The notes: generated by a model not told the origin, from the sequence alone. 64,000 nucleotides of DNA from Streptomyces flaveolus (GCF_000716535.1 NZ_JNWV01000012.1:124001-188000), one strand, 5' to 3'. Positions 44,832 to 54,687 are shown, counted from the stretch's first letter. Program-made: numbers and translations.

Positions 44832-46492
44832 CCCGCCCCGACGTCACGGTCACGGTCATCGTCTACAACGACGCTGCCCGCCTCCCCCGCGCGGTCGCCT
44901 CGCTGCGCGCGCAGACCCACGCGAACATCGAGATCGTCATCAGCGACGACCACTCGACGGACGAGACGCCCGCGGTGGCCCGGGAGCTGGCGTCCCAGGA
45001 CCACCGCATCCGCTGCATCCGGCTGCCGGAGAACAGCGGCGGGTGCAGTGCCCCGCGCAACCGGGCCATCGAGATCGCCCGGGCGCCGTACCTGATGTTC
45101 CTCGACAGCGACGACGAACTCCCGCCGCGCGCCGTCGAGTCGCTGCTCGCCGCGCACCGCGAGCGGGAGGTCGACTTCACCATGGGCGCGGTCCGCCGGG
45201 TCCGGGTGGACAACGGCCGCACCTCGACGTGGATGCCGCACCTGGTCGCCGAGCGGCGCACGCTGGAGGGCATCGAGGCGGACCCCCGTCTTCTGTTCGA
45301 GCACCTGTCGACGAGCAAGATGTACGCGCGCGCCTTCCTCGACCGCCACCAGCTCCGCTTCCCGGAGGGCATCCACTACGAGGACCAGCTCTTCTCCGCG
45401 CAGGCGTACTGCCTGGCGACGGCGTTCACGATCATCCCGGACCCGGTGTACGTCTGGTACATCGAGCCGTACGCGGACGCGTCCTCCGCCTCCATCTCCA
45501 ACCAGCGGCACAAGATCTCCAACGTCAGCGACCGCGTGCACGTCCAGCGGCTGATCGACGAGTTCCTGGTGAGCAGCGGGCACGCGGGGCTGCGGGAGGA
45601 CAAGGACTACAAGTTCCTCAAGCACGACTTCCGGATGTACGCCGGTGACCTGCCGTACCGGGACGAGGAGTGGCTGACGTCCTTCGCGGACATCATGAAC
45701 CCCTACCTGGACACGCTCTCCCCCGAGGCGTACGGCCGGCTGCCGCGCGCCGAGCGGGTGGTGCTGGAGCTGCTGCGGGACGGCCGCCCGGCCGAGGCCC
45801 GGCTGGCGGCGCGCGGACTGGGGCACGCGGTGGCGCCGCGTCGGGTGACGACCGACGGTACGGGGGCGCCGTACTGGGGTGACACCGTGCCCTCGACGGA
45901 CCGCGCCCGCCGCGAACTGGACGTGTCCGAGCTGGAGTTGGACACCCGGCCGTTCCCGACCGCCCTGTTCCGTCACGAGATCACGGAGCTGACGCCCGGT
46001 GCGGGAGCGACCCTGACCCTGGCGATCCGCACCTACGACCCCGGTCTGCGCCTGCCGGTCGGCCCCCAGCGCGCGTCCCTGCTCCTGACCCCCGGCCGGC
46101 GCCGCATGACGATCCCGTTCCGCCTGGACCCGGTCCGGCCCGGCGTCTTCGAGGGCACGGTCCACCTCGACCTCGCGTCCGCGCCGGTCCCGCTCCACGG
46201 CTTCCAGGGCGTACGACACCCCCTGGTCCGCCTGGACCAGCAGGGCCTGTCCAACTCGGGCCTGCTCCTGGCCCCGTTGGACTTCCCGGCCCGCACGGCC
46301 CGCATCGACTACCACTCCGGCGCGGCCCCCCACGAACTCACCGTCGAACCGGAGGGCCGCAACCCCGGGCGGCTGCAACTGCGCTGGTGTCCGGTGGGGA
46401 TGACGGCCCGGATCACCCGGCCCGCCATCCGCCGCCTGGCCCGGCCCCGGGTACGCAACGCTGTGCGACTGGTGGCGAGTGTGCTGAAGTAA
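44828..46492 (+). CDS. TarS-like GT2 glycosyltransferase with C-terminal beta-rich domain
   Basis: 554 residues with ATGA overlap to chimera D. The GT2 domain is complete: SDDHSTDET, SGGCSAPRNRA, DSDDE and HYEDQLF. The C-terminal 230 residues are beta-rich (TALFRHEITEL, GATLTLAIRTYD, GVFEGTVHLDL) and end in a basic RPAIRRLARPRVRNAVR tail that could bind membrane. The architecture parallels the 37106-38806 protein and S. aureus TarS. It probably glycosylates the polymer exported by the TagGH-like pair. A short 78-bp spacer separates it from the convergent membrane gene. Confidence 0.8.
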   Translation: MTRPDVTVTVIVYNDAARLPRAVASLRAQTHANIEIVISDDHSTDETPAVARELASQDHRIRCIRLPENSGGCSAPRNRAIEIARAPYLMFLDSDDELPPRAVESLLAAHREREVDFTMGAVRRVRVDNGRTSTWMPHLVAERRTLEGIEADPRLLFEHLSTSKMYARAFLDRHQLRFPEGIHYEDQLFSAQAYCLATAFTIIPDPVYVWYIEPYADASSASISNQRHKISNVSDRVHVQRLIDEFLVSSGHAGLREDKDYKFLKHDFRMYAGDLPYRDEEWLTSFADIMNPYLDTLSPEAYGRLPRAERVVLELLRDGRPAEARLAARGLGHAVAPRRVTTDGTGAPYWGDTVPSTDRARRELDVSELELDTRPFPTALFRHEITELTPGAGATLTLAIRTYDPGLRLPVGPQRASLLLTPGRRRMTIPFRLDPVRPGVFEGTVHLDLASAPVPLHGFQGVRHPLVRLDQQGLSNSGLLLAPLDFPARTARIDYHSGAAPHELTVEPEGRNPGRLQLRWCPVGMTARITRPAIRRLARPRVRNAVRLVASVLK

Positions 46493-46570
46493 CCCGGGCT
46501 TCAGCGCCGTTGTGGTGTGCGTGCGTGGGCTACCGCGGGTCCCCTGGGGAGCCGCAGTGCCGTCTGCTTC

Positions 46571-48079
46571 TCAGAGCACTCGGTACAGGACCTGTCCGCC
46601 CGGGCCCACGGCCGTCCTGCGGAGCCACGGGGCCTCGCCGCCGCCCACGACCCACTTCACCCCGTACTCCCGCAGAATCCCCCGCCGTTCCTCGGCGCCC
46701 GCCGTCGGCGAGAAGTACCGCTCCACCGCCGCCTGTCTCCGTCCGGCGTCCGGGAGGAAGAAATCCGGGTACCCGGGCGCCACGGTGTAGGGACCGTACG
46801 CGGGGATCTGCCGAGCGGGGAACTTACGGGCCATCACCACGTCCCCGTACCGCACCCCCGCCCGCATGATCCACTGGTAACCGGCCCACGGTGTCCGGTA
46901 CTTCGCCGCGACCGGCCCGGGCAGCGCGTCCCTCGGCACCACGTACCCGAGCGTCCCGGCCTGCGTCCACGCTCCCACGGCCAGCGCGGCGAGCAGCGCG
47001 CACGCCCACACCCGCCGCACCACGGTCCGCCCCGCCGACACCGCCTCCAGCGCCGCCGCGAGCTGCGCCGGGATCAGCGCGGCGGGCAGGGCCCGGCCCC
47101 AGGAGTAGTGGCCGATCAGGCCCCCCGCCGCGAACACCAGCGCGCCGAGCAGGAAGAAGAGGACCAGGGGGTCGCGGTGGTCGCGGCGCAGGCGGAGGCC
47201 CAGCGCCACCACCCCGAGCAGCACCAGCCCGAACCGCCCGGCCAGGTGCTGGTACAGCGGCCGGTGGACGGCCTCGAGGTCCGCGCCGGCGGAGAACAGC
47301 GCGAAGAAGTCGTAGTACGGCCAGACCCACAGCACCAGCAGCCCCAGGAGCAGCCCGGCGCCCAGCCGGAGCAGCGCCCCGCGCGCCGGTCGCGCCGCGA
47401 GCACCATCGCCACCCCGCCCAACGAGGCCACCACGCCGGTGAACTGGTGGCACAGCAGGATCACCGCCCACAGCGCACCCAGCCCCAGGCACGCCCTCCA
47501 CGCCGCCTCCCGGCGCACCGCCCGCGTCAGCCAGGCCCAGAAGTGGAAGGTGAGACCGAGCGCGAACACGCTGGGGTACGACACCGTCAGCGCGAGGGAG
47601 TTCAGCCCGAGGAAGCCGCTCCAGTCGAACAGCAGCGGGCCCCAGAGGAGGAGCAGGCTCAGGAAGGCCAGCGCGGGGGCGGCCCGGTGGCTGCTCAGCG
47701 TTCGGACGTAGCGTCGGACGCCCGTCGCCAGCAGGCCCAGTCCGATGAGCGCGGCCAGACGCAGGACCACGAAGACCGACAGGCCCGTCAGCTTGGCGAC
47801 GGTGCCGAGCAGCAGCATCCAGGGTGAGTAGTAGGGGCTCGGCGTGTCGGCGTCGACCAGCGGGTTGCCGGGATGCGGCAGGCTGTGCCGCAAGCGCTGG
47901 ATCGTGGCCGCGTGCATGCCGAGGTCCCCCGCCCACGGCAGGCGGACGACGACCCAGAGCATCAGCACCACGACGAGCGCGGCGGCGACCTGCGGCAACT
48001 CACGGCCCACGCGCGACGCGGAGCCGCCCCGTGGTGCCGTACGGCTCACCTGTTCGGAATCAGACGGCGCGGTGTGCAC
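46571..48079 (-). CDS. Polytopic membrane protein, possible GT-C glycosyltransferase
   Basis: 502 residues from GTG 48079 with about 11 hydrophobic helices and a soluble outer C-terminal domain of about 100 residues (YGDVVMARKFPARQIPAYG onward). The first outer loop contains WAGDLGMHAA and DADTPSPYYSPW, which could carry the acidic residues of a GT-C enzyme, but I do not see a clean DE or DD pair. I therefore name no substrate. It ends the surface-polymer region. Confidence 0.7.
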   Translation of the reverse strand: MHTAPSDSEQVSRTAPRGGSASRVGRELPQVAAALVVVLMLWVVVRLPWAGDLGMHAATIQRLRHSLPHPGNPLVDADTPSPYYSPWMLLLGTVAKLTGLSVFVVLRLAALIGLGLLATGVRRYVRTLSSHRAAPALAFLSLLLLWGPLLFDWSGFLGLNSLALTVSYPSVFALGLTFHFWAWLTRAVRREAAWRACLGLGALWAVILLCHQFTGVVASLGGVAMVLAARPARGALLRLGAGLLLGLLVLWVWPYYDFFALFSAGADLEAVHRPLYQHLAGRFGLVLLGVVALGLRLRRDHRDPLVLFFLLGALVFAAGGLIGHYSWGRALPAALIPAQLAAALEAVSAGRTVVRRVWACALLAALAVGAWTQAGTLGYVVPRDALPGPVAAKYRTPWAGYQWIMRAGVRYGDVVMARKFPARQIPAYGPYTVAPGYPDFFLPDAGRRQAAVERYFSPTAGAEERRGILREYGVKWVVGGGEAPWLRRTAVGPGGQVLYRVL

Positions 48080-48162
48080 ACGCCGACCCTATCCGAAGCA
48101 CCGCGAAGAGCAGGAAAAGGTAAATTCACCGCCCGTTTCGGGCAAGAGGCGGACAAGAAGAA

Positions 48163-48195
48163 GGACGCCCCGGGGACACGGTCCCCGGGGCGCCC
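48163..48195. terminator. Hairpin terminator downstream of glutamate dehydrogenase
   Basis: Fifteen-base arms (GGACGCCCCGGGGAC / GTCCCCGGGGCGCCC, one mismatch) with a three-base loop, 17 bp after the dehydrogenase stop. Confidence 0.8.
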
Positions 48196-48211
48196 TTTCC
48201 TCGCCGTACGG

Positions 48212-51200
48212 CTACGAGTGCGTCCGCAGCAGCGTCCGCATCGTGCGCATCGCCACCGACAGGTTGGCGAGATCGAACGAGTCCGAGCTGCGGATCTCGT
48301 CCAGCGTGGTGCGGGCGCGGCCCAGGATCGCGCTGTTCTTCTGCTCCCACGCCTTGAACCGCTGCTCCGGCGTCGAGGTGCCGTTGCCCACCGCGAGGAT
48401 GTCCGCGGTGAGGGCCGCGTGCGCCGCGTACAGGTCCTCGCGGATGGAGGCGCGGGCCATGGACTGCCAGCGGTCGGCGCGCGGCAGCTCGATGATGCGG
48501 TCCATGAGCTGGGTGATGTTCAGCCGGTCGGCGAGGTCGTAGTAGACCTCGGCGACGTCCAGGGGCTCCTTGCCCATGCGGTCGGCCACCGACACGATGT
48601 CGAGCGCCGGGAAGGCGGAGGAGAAACCGGCCACGCGGGTGGCGAGTTCGGCCGGGACGCCGGCCGCGGACAGCTCGTCGTACACGTGCTGGTACCACTC
48701 CACGTCCGCGCCCCGCAGCAGCTTCGGCAGCTCCTGCCAGACCCGCTCGACCCGGTCGGCGAAGAACTCCACCGTCTCGGCGAGCTGGAGCGGCTGCGGC
48801 CGGTTGTTGAGCAGCCAGCGGGTGCCGCGCTCGACCAGGCGGCGCGAGTGCAGGCGGATGCGGGTCTGGACGGCCGCGTCGACCTGGTTGTCCAGGCCCT
48901 CGACGGCGTCCCACACGGGCGCCGAGCAGAAGATCGCGCGGGCCGCGGTCTGGGCGCGGACGATCTCCTCCAGGGAGGCGCCGGTCTCCTCGCGCAGCCG
49001 GTGCAGATACGTCGTACCGCCCGTGTTGACCGTGTCGTTGACCAGCACGGTCGTGGTGATCTCGCGGCGCAGCGGGTGGTTGTCGATCGCGTCGGCGAAC
49101 CGCTCGCGCAGGGCCGTCGGGAAGTAGGCGTGCAGCAGTCCGCGCAGGTACGGGTCGTCCGGCAGGGAGGTGTGCAGCAGCTCCTCGGCGACCGTGATCT
49201 TCGTGTACGCCAGGACGACGGCCGTCTCCGGGCCGGTCAGGCCCTGGCCCCCCGCGAGGCGCTCGCGGATCTGCCGGTCGGTGGGCAGGAACTCCAGCGC
49301 CCGGTCCAGGTGGCCCTCACGCACCAGGTGGCGGATGAACCGCTGCTGGGCGTGGAGCATGTCCTTGGCCTGGGACAGGGCGTTGGCCAGGGCGGTGTTC
49401 TGCGCGTAGTTGTTGCGCAGGACCAGCGCGCCGACCTCGTCGGTCATCTCGGCGAGCAGCTTGTTGCGCTGCTTGACGGTCATGTCACCGTCCGCGACCA
49501 GGCCGTTCAGCAAGATCTTGATGTTCACCTCGTGGTCGGAGGTGTCCACGCCGGCGCTGTTGTCGATCGCGTCGGTGTTGATCTTGCCGCCGTGCAGGGC
49601 GAACTCGATCCGGCCGAGCTGGGTCAGGCCCAGGTTGCCGCCCTCGCCGACGACCTTGGCCCGGAGGTCCTGGCCGTCGACGCGGATGGCGTCGTTGGCC
49701 TTGTCGCCGACGTCCGCGTTCGACTCCGTCGACGCCTTCACGTACGTCCCGATGCCGCCGTTCCACAGCAGGTCCACCGGCGCCTTGAGGATCGTCTTCA
49801 TCAGGTCGGCCGGGGTCATCTTGGTGACCTTGCCCTCGATGCCCAGGGCCTCGCGGATGTGGCTGTTGACCGGGATCGACTTGGCCGTGCGCGGGAAGAT
49901 CCCGCCGCCCGCCGACAGCAGCTCGGTGTTGTAGTCGGCCCAGCTGGAGCGGGGCAGCTCGAACAGGCGGCGGCGCTCGGCGTAGGAGACGGCCGCGTCC
50001 GGGGTCGGGTCGATGAAGATGTGCCGGTGGTCGAAGGCGGCGACCAGGCGGATGTGCTCCGACAGCAGCATGCCGTTGCCGAACACGTCACCGGACATGT
50101 CACCGATGCCGACGACCGTGAAGTCCTCGCTCTGCGTGTCCACGCCCAGCTCACGGAAGTGCCGCTTCACGGACTCCCAGGCGCCGCGCGCGGTGATGCC
50201 CATGCCCTTGTGGTCGTAACCGGCGGAGCCGCCGGAGGCGAAGGCGTCACCGAGCCAGAAGTTGTAGGTGTTCGCGACCTCGTTGGCGATGTCCGAGAAG
50301 GTCGCGGTGCCCTTGTCCGCGGCGACCACCAGGTAGGTGTCGTCGCCGTCGTGCCGGACCACGTCCCGCGGCGGCACGACCTCGCCGGCCACCATGTTGT
50401 CGGTGATGTCGAGCAGCGCCGAGATGAACGTCTTGTAGCTGGCGATGCCCTCGGCCAGCCACGCGTCGCGGTCCACGCTCGGGTCGGGGAGCTGCTTGGC
50501 GACGAAGCCGCCCTTGGCGCCGACCGGCACGATGACGGTGTTCTTCACCATCTGCGCCTTGACCAGGCCGAGGATCTCGGTGCGGAAGTCCTCGCGCCGG
50601 TCGGACCAGCGCAGGCCGCCTCGGGCGACCTTGCCGAAGCGCAGGTGCACGCCCTCCACGCGCGGCGAGTACACCCAGATCTCGTACGCCGGGCGCGGCG
50701 CGGGCAGGTCCGGGATGGCCTGCGGGTCGAACTTCATGGAGACGTAGTCGTGCGGCCGGCCGCCGGGCGCCTCCTGGAAGAAGTTCGTGCGCAGGGTCGC
50801 CTTGATGACGGTCAGGAAGGACCGCAGGATGCGGTCCTCGTCCAGGCTGGCCACCTGCTCCAGGGCCGCGTCCAGCTCCTCCAGCAGCGCATCGGTGATC
50901 TCCACACCGGCCTGCTGCCGTTCCGGGGACATCCGCGCCTCGAACAGGGAGACGAGGAGCCGGGTGGTGTGGACGTTGTTGCGGAGGGTGTCCTCCATGT
51001 AGTCCTGCGAGAAGGTCGAGCCGGCCTGCCGCAGGTACTTGGCGTAGGCGCGCAGCACCATCGCCTGCCGCCAGGTCAGCCCGGCGCTCAGCACGAGCGC
51101 GTTGAAGCCGTCGTTCTCGGCCTGGCCGGTCCAGGTCGCGGCGAAGGCCTCCTGGAAGCGCTCGCGGGCGTCGTCACCGAGGTACTCCCCGCCGCCGGCC

Positions 51201-53158
51201 GCCTTGGGCATGCGCAGACCGAAGTCGTAGATCCAGGCGGTCGTGCGGTCCGCGCAGCGCAGCTCGTACGGCCGCTCGTCGGTGACCTCGACGCCGAGCC
51301 GGCTCAGCACCGGCAGCACCTTGGAGAGGGAGACCGAGCCGCCCTTCTGGTAGATCTTGAAGCGGCGCTCCTCGGGAGCGGCACCCACCGGCTCGTACAG
51401 GCTCAGCGAGAAGGTCTTGTCCTCGCTGAGCTGCTCCAGGTGGACCAGGTCGGCGACCGCGGCGCGCGGGCTGTGGTCGGCCTTGTAGCCCTCGGGGAAG
51501 GCGTTGTTGTAGCGGCGCAGCACCTCGGCCGCGCGCTCCTCGCCGCACTCGGCGGTCAGTGCCTCGGCGAACGCGTCGGCCCAGGAGCGGGCCGCCTCGA
51601 CCAGGCGGGCCTCGATGCGCTCCTTGTCGGCGTCCGACAGCTCGGGCAGCTCGGTGCCCTGCGGGACCCGGACGACGAAGTGCAGCCGGGACAGGATCGA
51701 CTCGGTGTTCCAGGCGGTGAAGTCGACGCTGTTGCCGCCGAGCTCCTCCTTCAGGATGTCGATGATCCGAAGGCGCACGCCGGTGGTGTAGCGGTCGCGC
51801 GGGAGGTAGACGAGGGCCGAGTAGTAGCGGCCGTACTCGTCCTGGCGCAGGTACAGCCGCAGCCGGCGGCGCTCCTGGAGGTAGAGCACGCTCGTGGCGA
51901 TGGACTGCAGTTCCGCCGCGGGCGTCTGGAACAGCTCGTCGCGCGGGTAGGTCTCCAGGATCTGGAGCAGGTCGCGGCCGTCGTGGCTGTTGGGCGAGAA
52001 CCCGGCGCGCTCCAGCACCTCGTCCACCTTGCGGCGGATGACCGGGACGCGGCGCACGGACTCCGTGTACGCGGCCGAGGAGAACAGGCCGAGGAAGCGC
52101 CGCTCACCGACGACGTTGCCGTCCGCGTCGAACTTCTTGACGCCGATGTAGTCCAGGTACGACGGCCGGTGCACGGTGGCCCGGCTGTTGGCCTTGGTCA
52201 GCACGAGCAGCTTGTGCTCGCGGGCCTTGGCCCGGGCGTCGGCCGGGAGACGCTCGAAGGAGGGGCTGACCGGGTGCTGGTCGTCCTCGGCGTGGTGCGG
52301 GTCCGAACGCAGTATGCCGAGACCGGTGCCGGGCACGGCGGCGAGCGTGTCGTCTTCGCGCAGCTGGTACTCGCGGTAGCCGAGGAAGGTGAAGTGGTCG
52401 TCGGCCAGCCAGTGCAGCAGCTCGCGGGCCTCCTCGACCTCCGGCCCGGGCAGGTCGCCGGGGACGGGCTCGCTCCCCAGGCCGTCGGCGATCCGGATCG
52501 CCGAGTCCCGCATCTTCTCCCAGTCCTCGACGGCCTCGCGGACGTCGGACAGCACGCGCAGCAGGTCGGCGGTGATCTGCTTCAGGTCGGCGCGGTCGGT
52601 CTCGCGGTCGATCTCGACGTGGATCCAGGACTCGACGTGGGTGTCGTGCGGGAGGTCCTCGGTGAACCCGGTCGACCGGTCCGGCAGCACCTCGATCAGC
52701 TTGCCGGTCAGATCGCGCCGCACGACGAACTGCGGGTGGATCACGACGTGGATGCCGCGGCCCTGCCGGGTCAGCTCATTGGTGACCGAGTCCACCAGGA
52801 AGGGCATGTCGTCGGTGACGACCTCCACGACGGTGTGGCTGCAGGTCCACCCGTTCTCCTCCACGGTCGGGGTGTGCACCCGGACGTTCGCGGTGCCCTG
52901 GGGGCGGGTCTCGGCGAGACGGTAGTGCGAGACCGCGGCGCCGAAGACGTCGACCGGGTCGCGGTCGGCGAGGTCTTCCGGGGCGGTGTGCAGGTAGTAG
53001 CGCTGGAGGAACGCGAGCACGGATTCGCTGTCCGGGGTGCCGGGGGTGCCCTCGCTCGTCGTCCCGGTCGGTAGGTGCCCCCCGACCGGGCTGTTCTCAG
53101 CTACCCGGGCGGCCCGTTCGAGCAGCTCGGCCTTGGCTTCGTCCAGCTTGGTCTGCAT
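48212..53158 (-). CDS. Large NAD-specific glutamate dehydrogenase (180-kDa class)
   Basis: A 1648-residue enzyme of the class first described in Streptomyces clavuligerus and close to it in length (about 1650). The N-terminal half holds the ACT-like regulatory modules (for example VVEVVTDDMPFLVDSVTNEL). The catalytic part around residues 845-890 shows GGLRWSDRREDFRTEILG and VPVGAKGGF with the conserved lysines. The Rossmann part follows, with VGIGDMSGDVFGNGML (about 1005-1025). It oxidatively deaminates glutamate to 2-oxoglutarate and ammonia with NAD, mainly a catabolic role. It is transcribed alone, between the surface-polymer region and a long repeat-rich spacer. Confidence 0.97.
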   Translation of the reverse strand: MQTKLDEAKAELLERAARVAENSPVGGHLPTGTTSEGTPGTPDSESVLAFLQRYYLHTAPEDLADRDPVDVFGAAVSHYRLAETRPQGTANVRVHTPTVEENGWTCSHTVVEVVTDDMPFLVDSVTNELTRQGRGIHVVIHPQFVVRRDLTGKLIEVLPDRSTGFTEDLPHDTHVESWIHVEIDRETDRADLKQITADLLRVLSDVREAVEDWEKMRDSAIRIADGLGSEPVPGDLPGPEVEEARELLHWLADDHFTFLGYREYQLREDDTLAAVPGTGLGILRSDPHHAEDDQHPVSPSFERLPADARAKAREHKLLVLTKANSRATVHRPSYLDYIGVKKFDADGNVVGERRFLGLFSSAAYTESVRRVPVIRRKVDEVLERAGFSPNSHDGRDLLQILETYPRDELFQTPAAELQSIATSVLYLQERRRLRLYLRQDEYGRYYSALVYLPRDRYTTGVRLRIIDILKEELGGNSVDFTAWNTESILSRLHFVVRVPQGTELPELSDADKERIEARLVEAARSWADAFAEALTAECGEERAAEVLRRYNNAFPEGYKADHSPRAAVADLVHLEQLSEDKTFSLSLYEPVGAAPEERRFKIYQKGGSVSLSKVLPVLSRLGVEVTDERPYELRCADRTTAWIYDFGLRMPKAAGGGEYLGDDARERFQEAFAATWTGQAENDGFNALVLSAGLTWRQAMVLRAYAKYLRQAGSTFSQDYMEDTLRNNVHTTRLLVSLFEARMSPERQQAGVEITDALLEELDAALEQVASLDEDRILRSFLTVIKATLRTNFFQEAPGGRPHDYVSMKFDPQAIPDLPAPRPAYEIWVYSPRVEGVHLRFGKVARGGLRWSDRREDFRTEILGLVKAQMVKNTVIVPVGAKGGFVAKQLPDPSVDRDAWLAEGIASYKTFISALLDITDNMVAGEVVPPRDVVRHDGDDTYLVVAADKGTATFSDIANEVANTYNFWLGDAFASGGSAGYDHKGMGITARGAWESVKRHFRELGVDTQSEDFTVVGIGDMSGDVFGNGMLLSEHIRLVAAFDHRHIFIDPTPDAAVSYAERRRLFELPRSSWADYNTELLSAGGGIFPRTAKSIPVNSHIREALGIEGKVTKMTPADLMKTILKAPVDLLWNGGIGTYVKASTESNADVGDKANDAIRVDGQDLRAKVVGEGGNLGLTQLGRIEFALHGGKINTDAIDNSAGVDTSDHEVNIKILLNGLVADGDMTVKQRNKLLAEMTDEVGALVLRNNYAQNTALANALSQAKDMLHAQQRFIRHLVREGHLDRALEFLPTDRQIRERLAGGQGLTGPETAVVLAYTKITVAEELLHTSLPDDPYLRGLLHAYFPTALRERFADAIDNHPLRREITTTVLVNDTVNTGGTTYLHRLREETGASLEEIVRAQTAARAIFCSAPVWDAVEGLDNQVDAAVQTRIRLHSRRLVERGTRWLLNNRPQPLQLAETVEFFADRVERVWQELPKLLRGADVEWYQHVYDELSAAGVPAELATRVAGFSSAFPALDIVSVADRMGKEPLDVAEVYYDLADRLNITQLMDRIIELPRADRWQSMARASIREDLYAAHAALTADILAVGNGTSTPEQRFKAWEQKNSAILGRARTTLDEIRSSDSFDLANLSVAMRTMRTLLRTHS

Positions 53159-54012
53159 TGTCCTCTGGCTCCTGTCGCGCGCCGTTGCGTGACGTAGAAG
53201 GAAGTACGGTCTCTTTCCCTCCGGCTCGACGCCACGGCCCGGGGTGTCCGGTCCGATCCGACGCTATGCCGCGAGGTGAGATGAGCGGGGGGAATTCGGC
53301 CATTCTCGGCACGTCCGTCGACTGTGACGCTGCTCTCGGCACCGCCGTGTCCCGGGCCGTCCTCGGCGTCCTGGAGGCGTCCGCGCCCCCGTCCCGCCCG
53401 CGAAGACCAGCGATCGCGGCCCGGTCACGGAGGTGTTCCGTGCAACCCGGGCGCAGGGCAGGAGCAGGATCGCCCCCGCGAGATATCGCGCTGATCACGC
53501 CACAAGGCTATCGCCACTTACCCCGGGCCCGTCATGAGCCGTATGTGTACAAAACCGAGGGGTGAAGTTTGACGTTCTGCACAGCGGCGGGGTGCGGGCG
53601 GGTGGCGTATCCGACGGCTGATTCCGAGCCACCGGTGTGGGCCCGCGGTTGCGGGGCGCGGGTGGGGGCGTGGTTGCGGGGCGCGGGTTGGGCCGTGGCC
53701 GCGGGACGCCGGTGGGGGCGTGGTTGCTCGGCGCCGACGGCGGGCGCGGTTGCCTAGGCACGGTTCCGGGCCGTGGGTGGCGGGGCACGGTTCCGGGCCG
53801 CGGTTGCCAGGGGCCCGGTTCCGGGCCGTGTTTGCCGGGGCACCGGTGCCGGACGCGACTGCTGGGTCACGCCGGTACGGGGGTCCAGGTCACCCGGTCG
53901 CGCCGCCCCGTCCATGGTCGCACCCTGAAAAGCGCCGGGACCTCTTGGCAAGGGGCGCCCGGCGGAGGCACGGTGCCCATGACACTGTGCGGAGTCTCCC
54001 GGAGGAGCCGAC
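53159..54012. other. 854-bp spacer with GC-rich degenerate repeats, no convincing gene
   Basis: The left part (53159-53560) must contain the dehydrogenase promoter and shows a few short frames without gene-like codon use. The middle part (53637-53850) is a degenerate minisatellite. GGTTGCGGGGCGCGGG-type units give way to CGGTTCCGGGCCG at 53761, 53788 and 53816, i.e. a period of 27-28 bp. The last 60 bp provide the GGAGGAG ribosome-binding site of the next gene. Reading frames across the repeat are low-complexity Pro/Arg or Gly/Arg and look spurious. Confidence 0.65.
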
Positions 54013-54579
54013 ATGCCCACCAAGATCCTCATCGTCACCGGCGACGCAGCGGAGTCACTGGAGGTGCTCTACCCGTATCAGCGGCTGCGCGAGGAAGGCT
54101 ACGAGGTCCACATCGCCGCCCCCACCCGCAAGACCCTCCGTTTCGTCGTGCACGACTTCGAACCCGGTTACGACACATACACCGAGAAGCCCGGCTACAC
54201 CTGGCCCGCCGACCTGGCCTTCTCCGAGGTCGACCCGGGGGACTACGCGGCCCTCGTCATCCCCGGCGGCCGGGCCCCGGAGTACCTGCGCAACGACCCC
54301 GAGCTGCGCAAGATCCTCAAGGCCTTCTTCGACGCCGACAAGCCGGTCGCCCAGATCTGCCACGGTCCGCTGCTCACCGCCGCGATCGACTCCCTGCGAG
54401 GCCGCCGGGTCACGGCCTACCCGGCGCTGGAGCCGGACATGCAGGCAGCCGGGGCGGGCTTCCAGGACACCGAGGCGGTGGTCGACGGCACCCTGGTCTC
54501 CTCCCGGGCCTGGCCGGACCATCCGGCGTGGATGCGGGAGTTCCTCACGGTGCTCCGCTCCAAGGCGCCGGTGAGCTGA
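54013..54579 (+). CDS. DJ-1/PfpI family protein
   Basis: A 188-residue class I glutamine amidotransferase-like protein. The nucleophile elbow AQICHGPLL places Cys116, with Glu16 in GDAAESLE as the partner that polarises it. VIPGGRAPEYLR is the family strand. Members act as deglycases, chaperones or proteases of small size; which applies here is not visible. A strong ribosome-binding site (GGAGGAG) precedes the ATG. Convergent with the HAD gene. Confidence 0.93.
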   Translation: MPTKILIVTGDAAESLEVLYPYQRLREEGYEVHIAAPTRKTLRFVVHDFEPGYDTYTEKPGYTWPADLAFSEVDPGDYAALVIPGGRAPEYLRNDPELRKILKAFFDADKPVAQICHGPLLTAAIDSLRGRRVTAYPALEPDMQAAGAGFQDTEAVVDGTLVSSRAWPDHPAWMREFLTVLRSKAPVS

Positions 54580-54657
54580 GAAACGCGCGCGGTACCGCCG
54601 TCCGGCGCGCGGTACGCCGGCGACGTCAGGTCCGCCGTGCGCTGTGGCCGGCCGGCC

Positions 54658-54687
54658 GCGGTTTCCCGCGTTCCTCGGGGAGCCGCG
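54658..54687. repeat. Degenerate copy of the dispersed Streptomyces palindromic element
   Basis: GCGGTTTCCCGCG followed by TTCCTCGGGGAGCCGC in the 181-bp convergent spacer between the DJ-1 and HAD genes. It probably folds into an imperfect hairpin and may act as a terminator. Confidence 0.45.

Noticed and set aside
47873..53074. 1733-residue open frame antisense to the glutamate dehydrogenase gene
   Set aside because: It is the third-position GC shadow of a long real gene; its composition (HLV/GDR-rich) is not protein-like and it crosses another gene's end.
53158..53565. Possible 135-residue plus-strand gene upstream of the dehydrogenase
   Set aside because: No ribosome-binding site at its start, no domain, and it would occupy the dehydrogenase promoter.
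53495..53788. Pro/Arg-rich minus-strand frame in the GC repeat
   Set aside because: Composition follows directly from the repeat units; no start signal.
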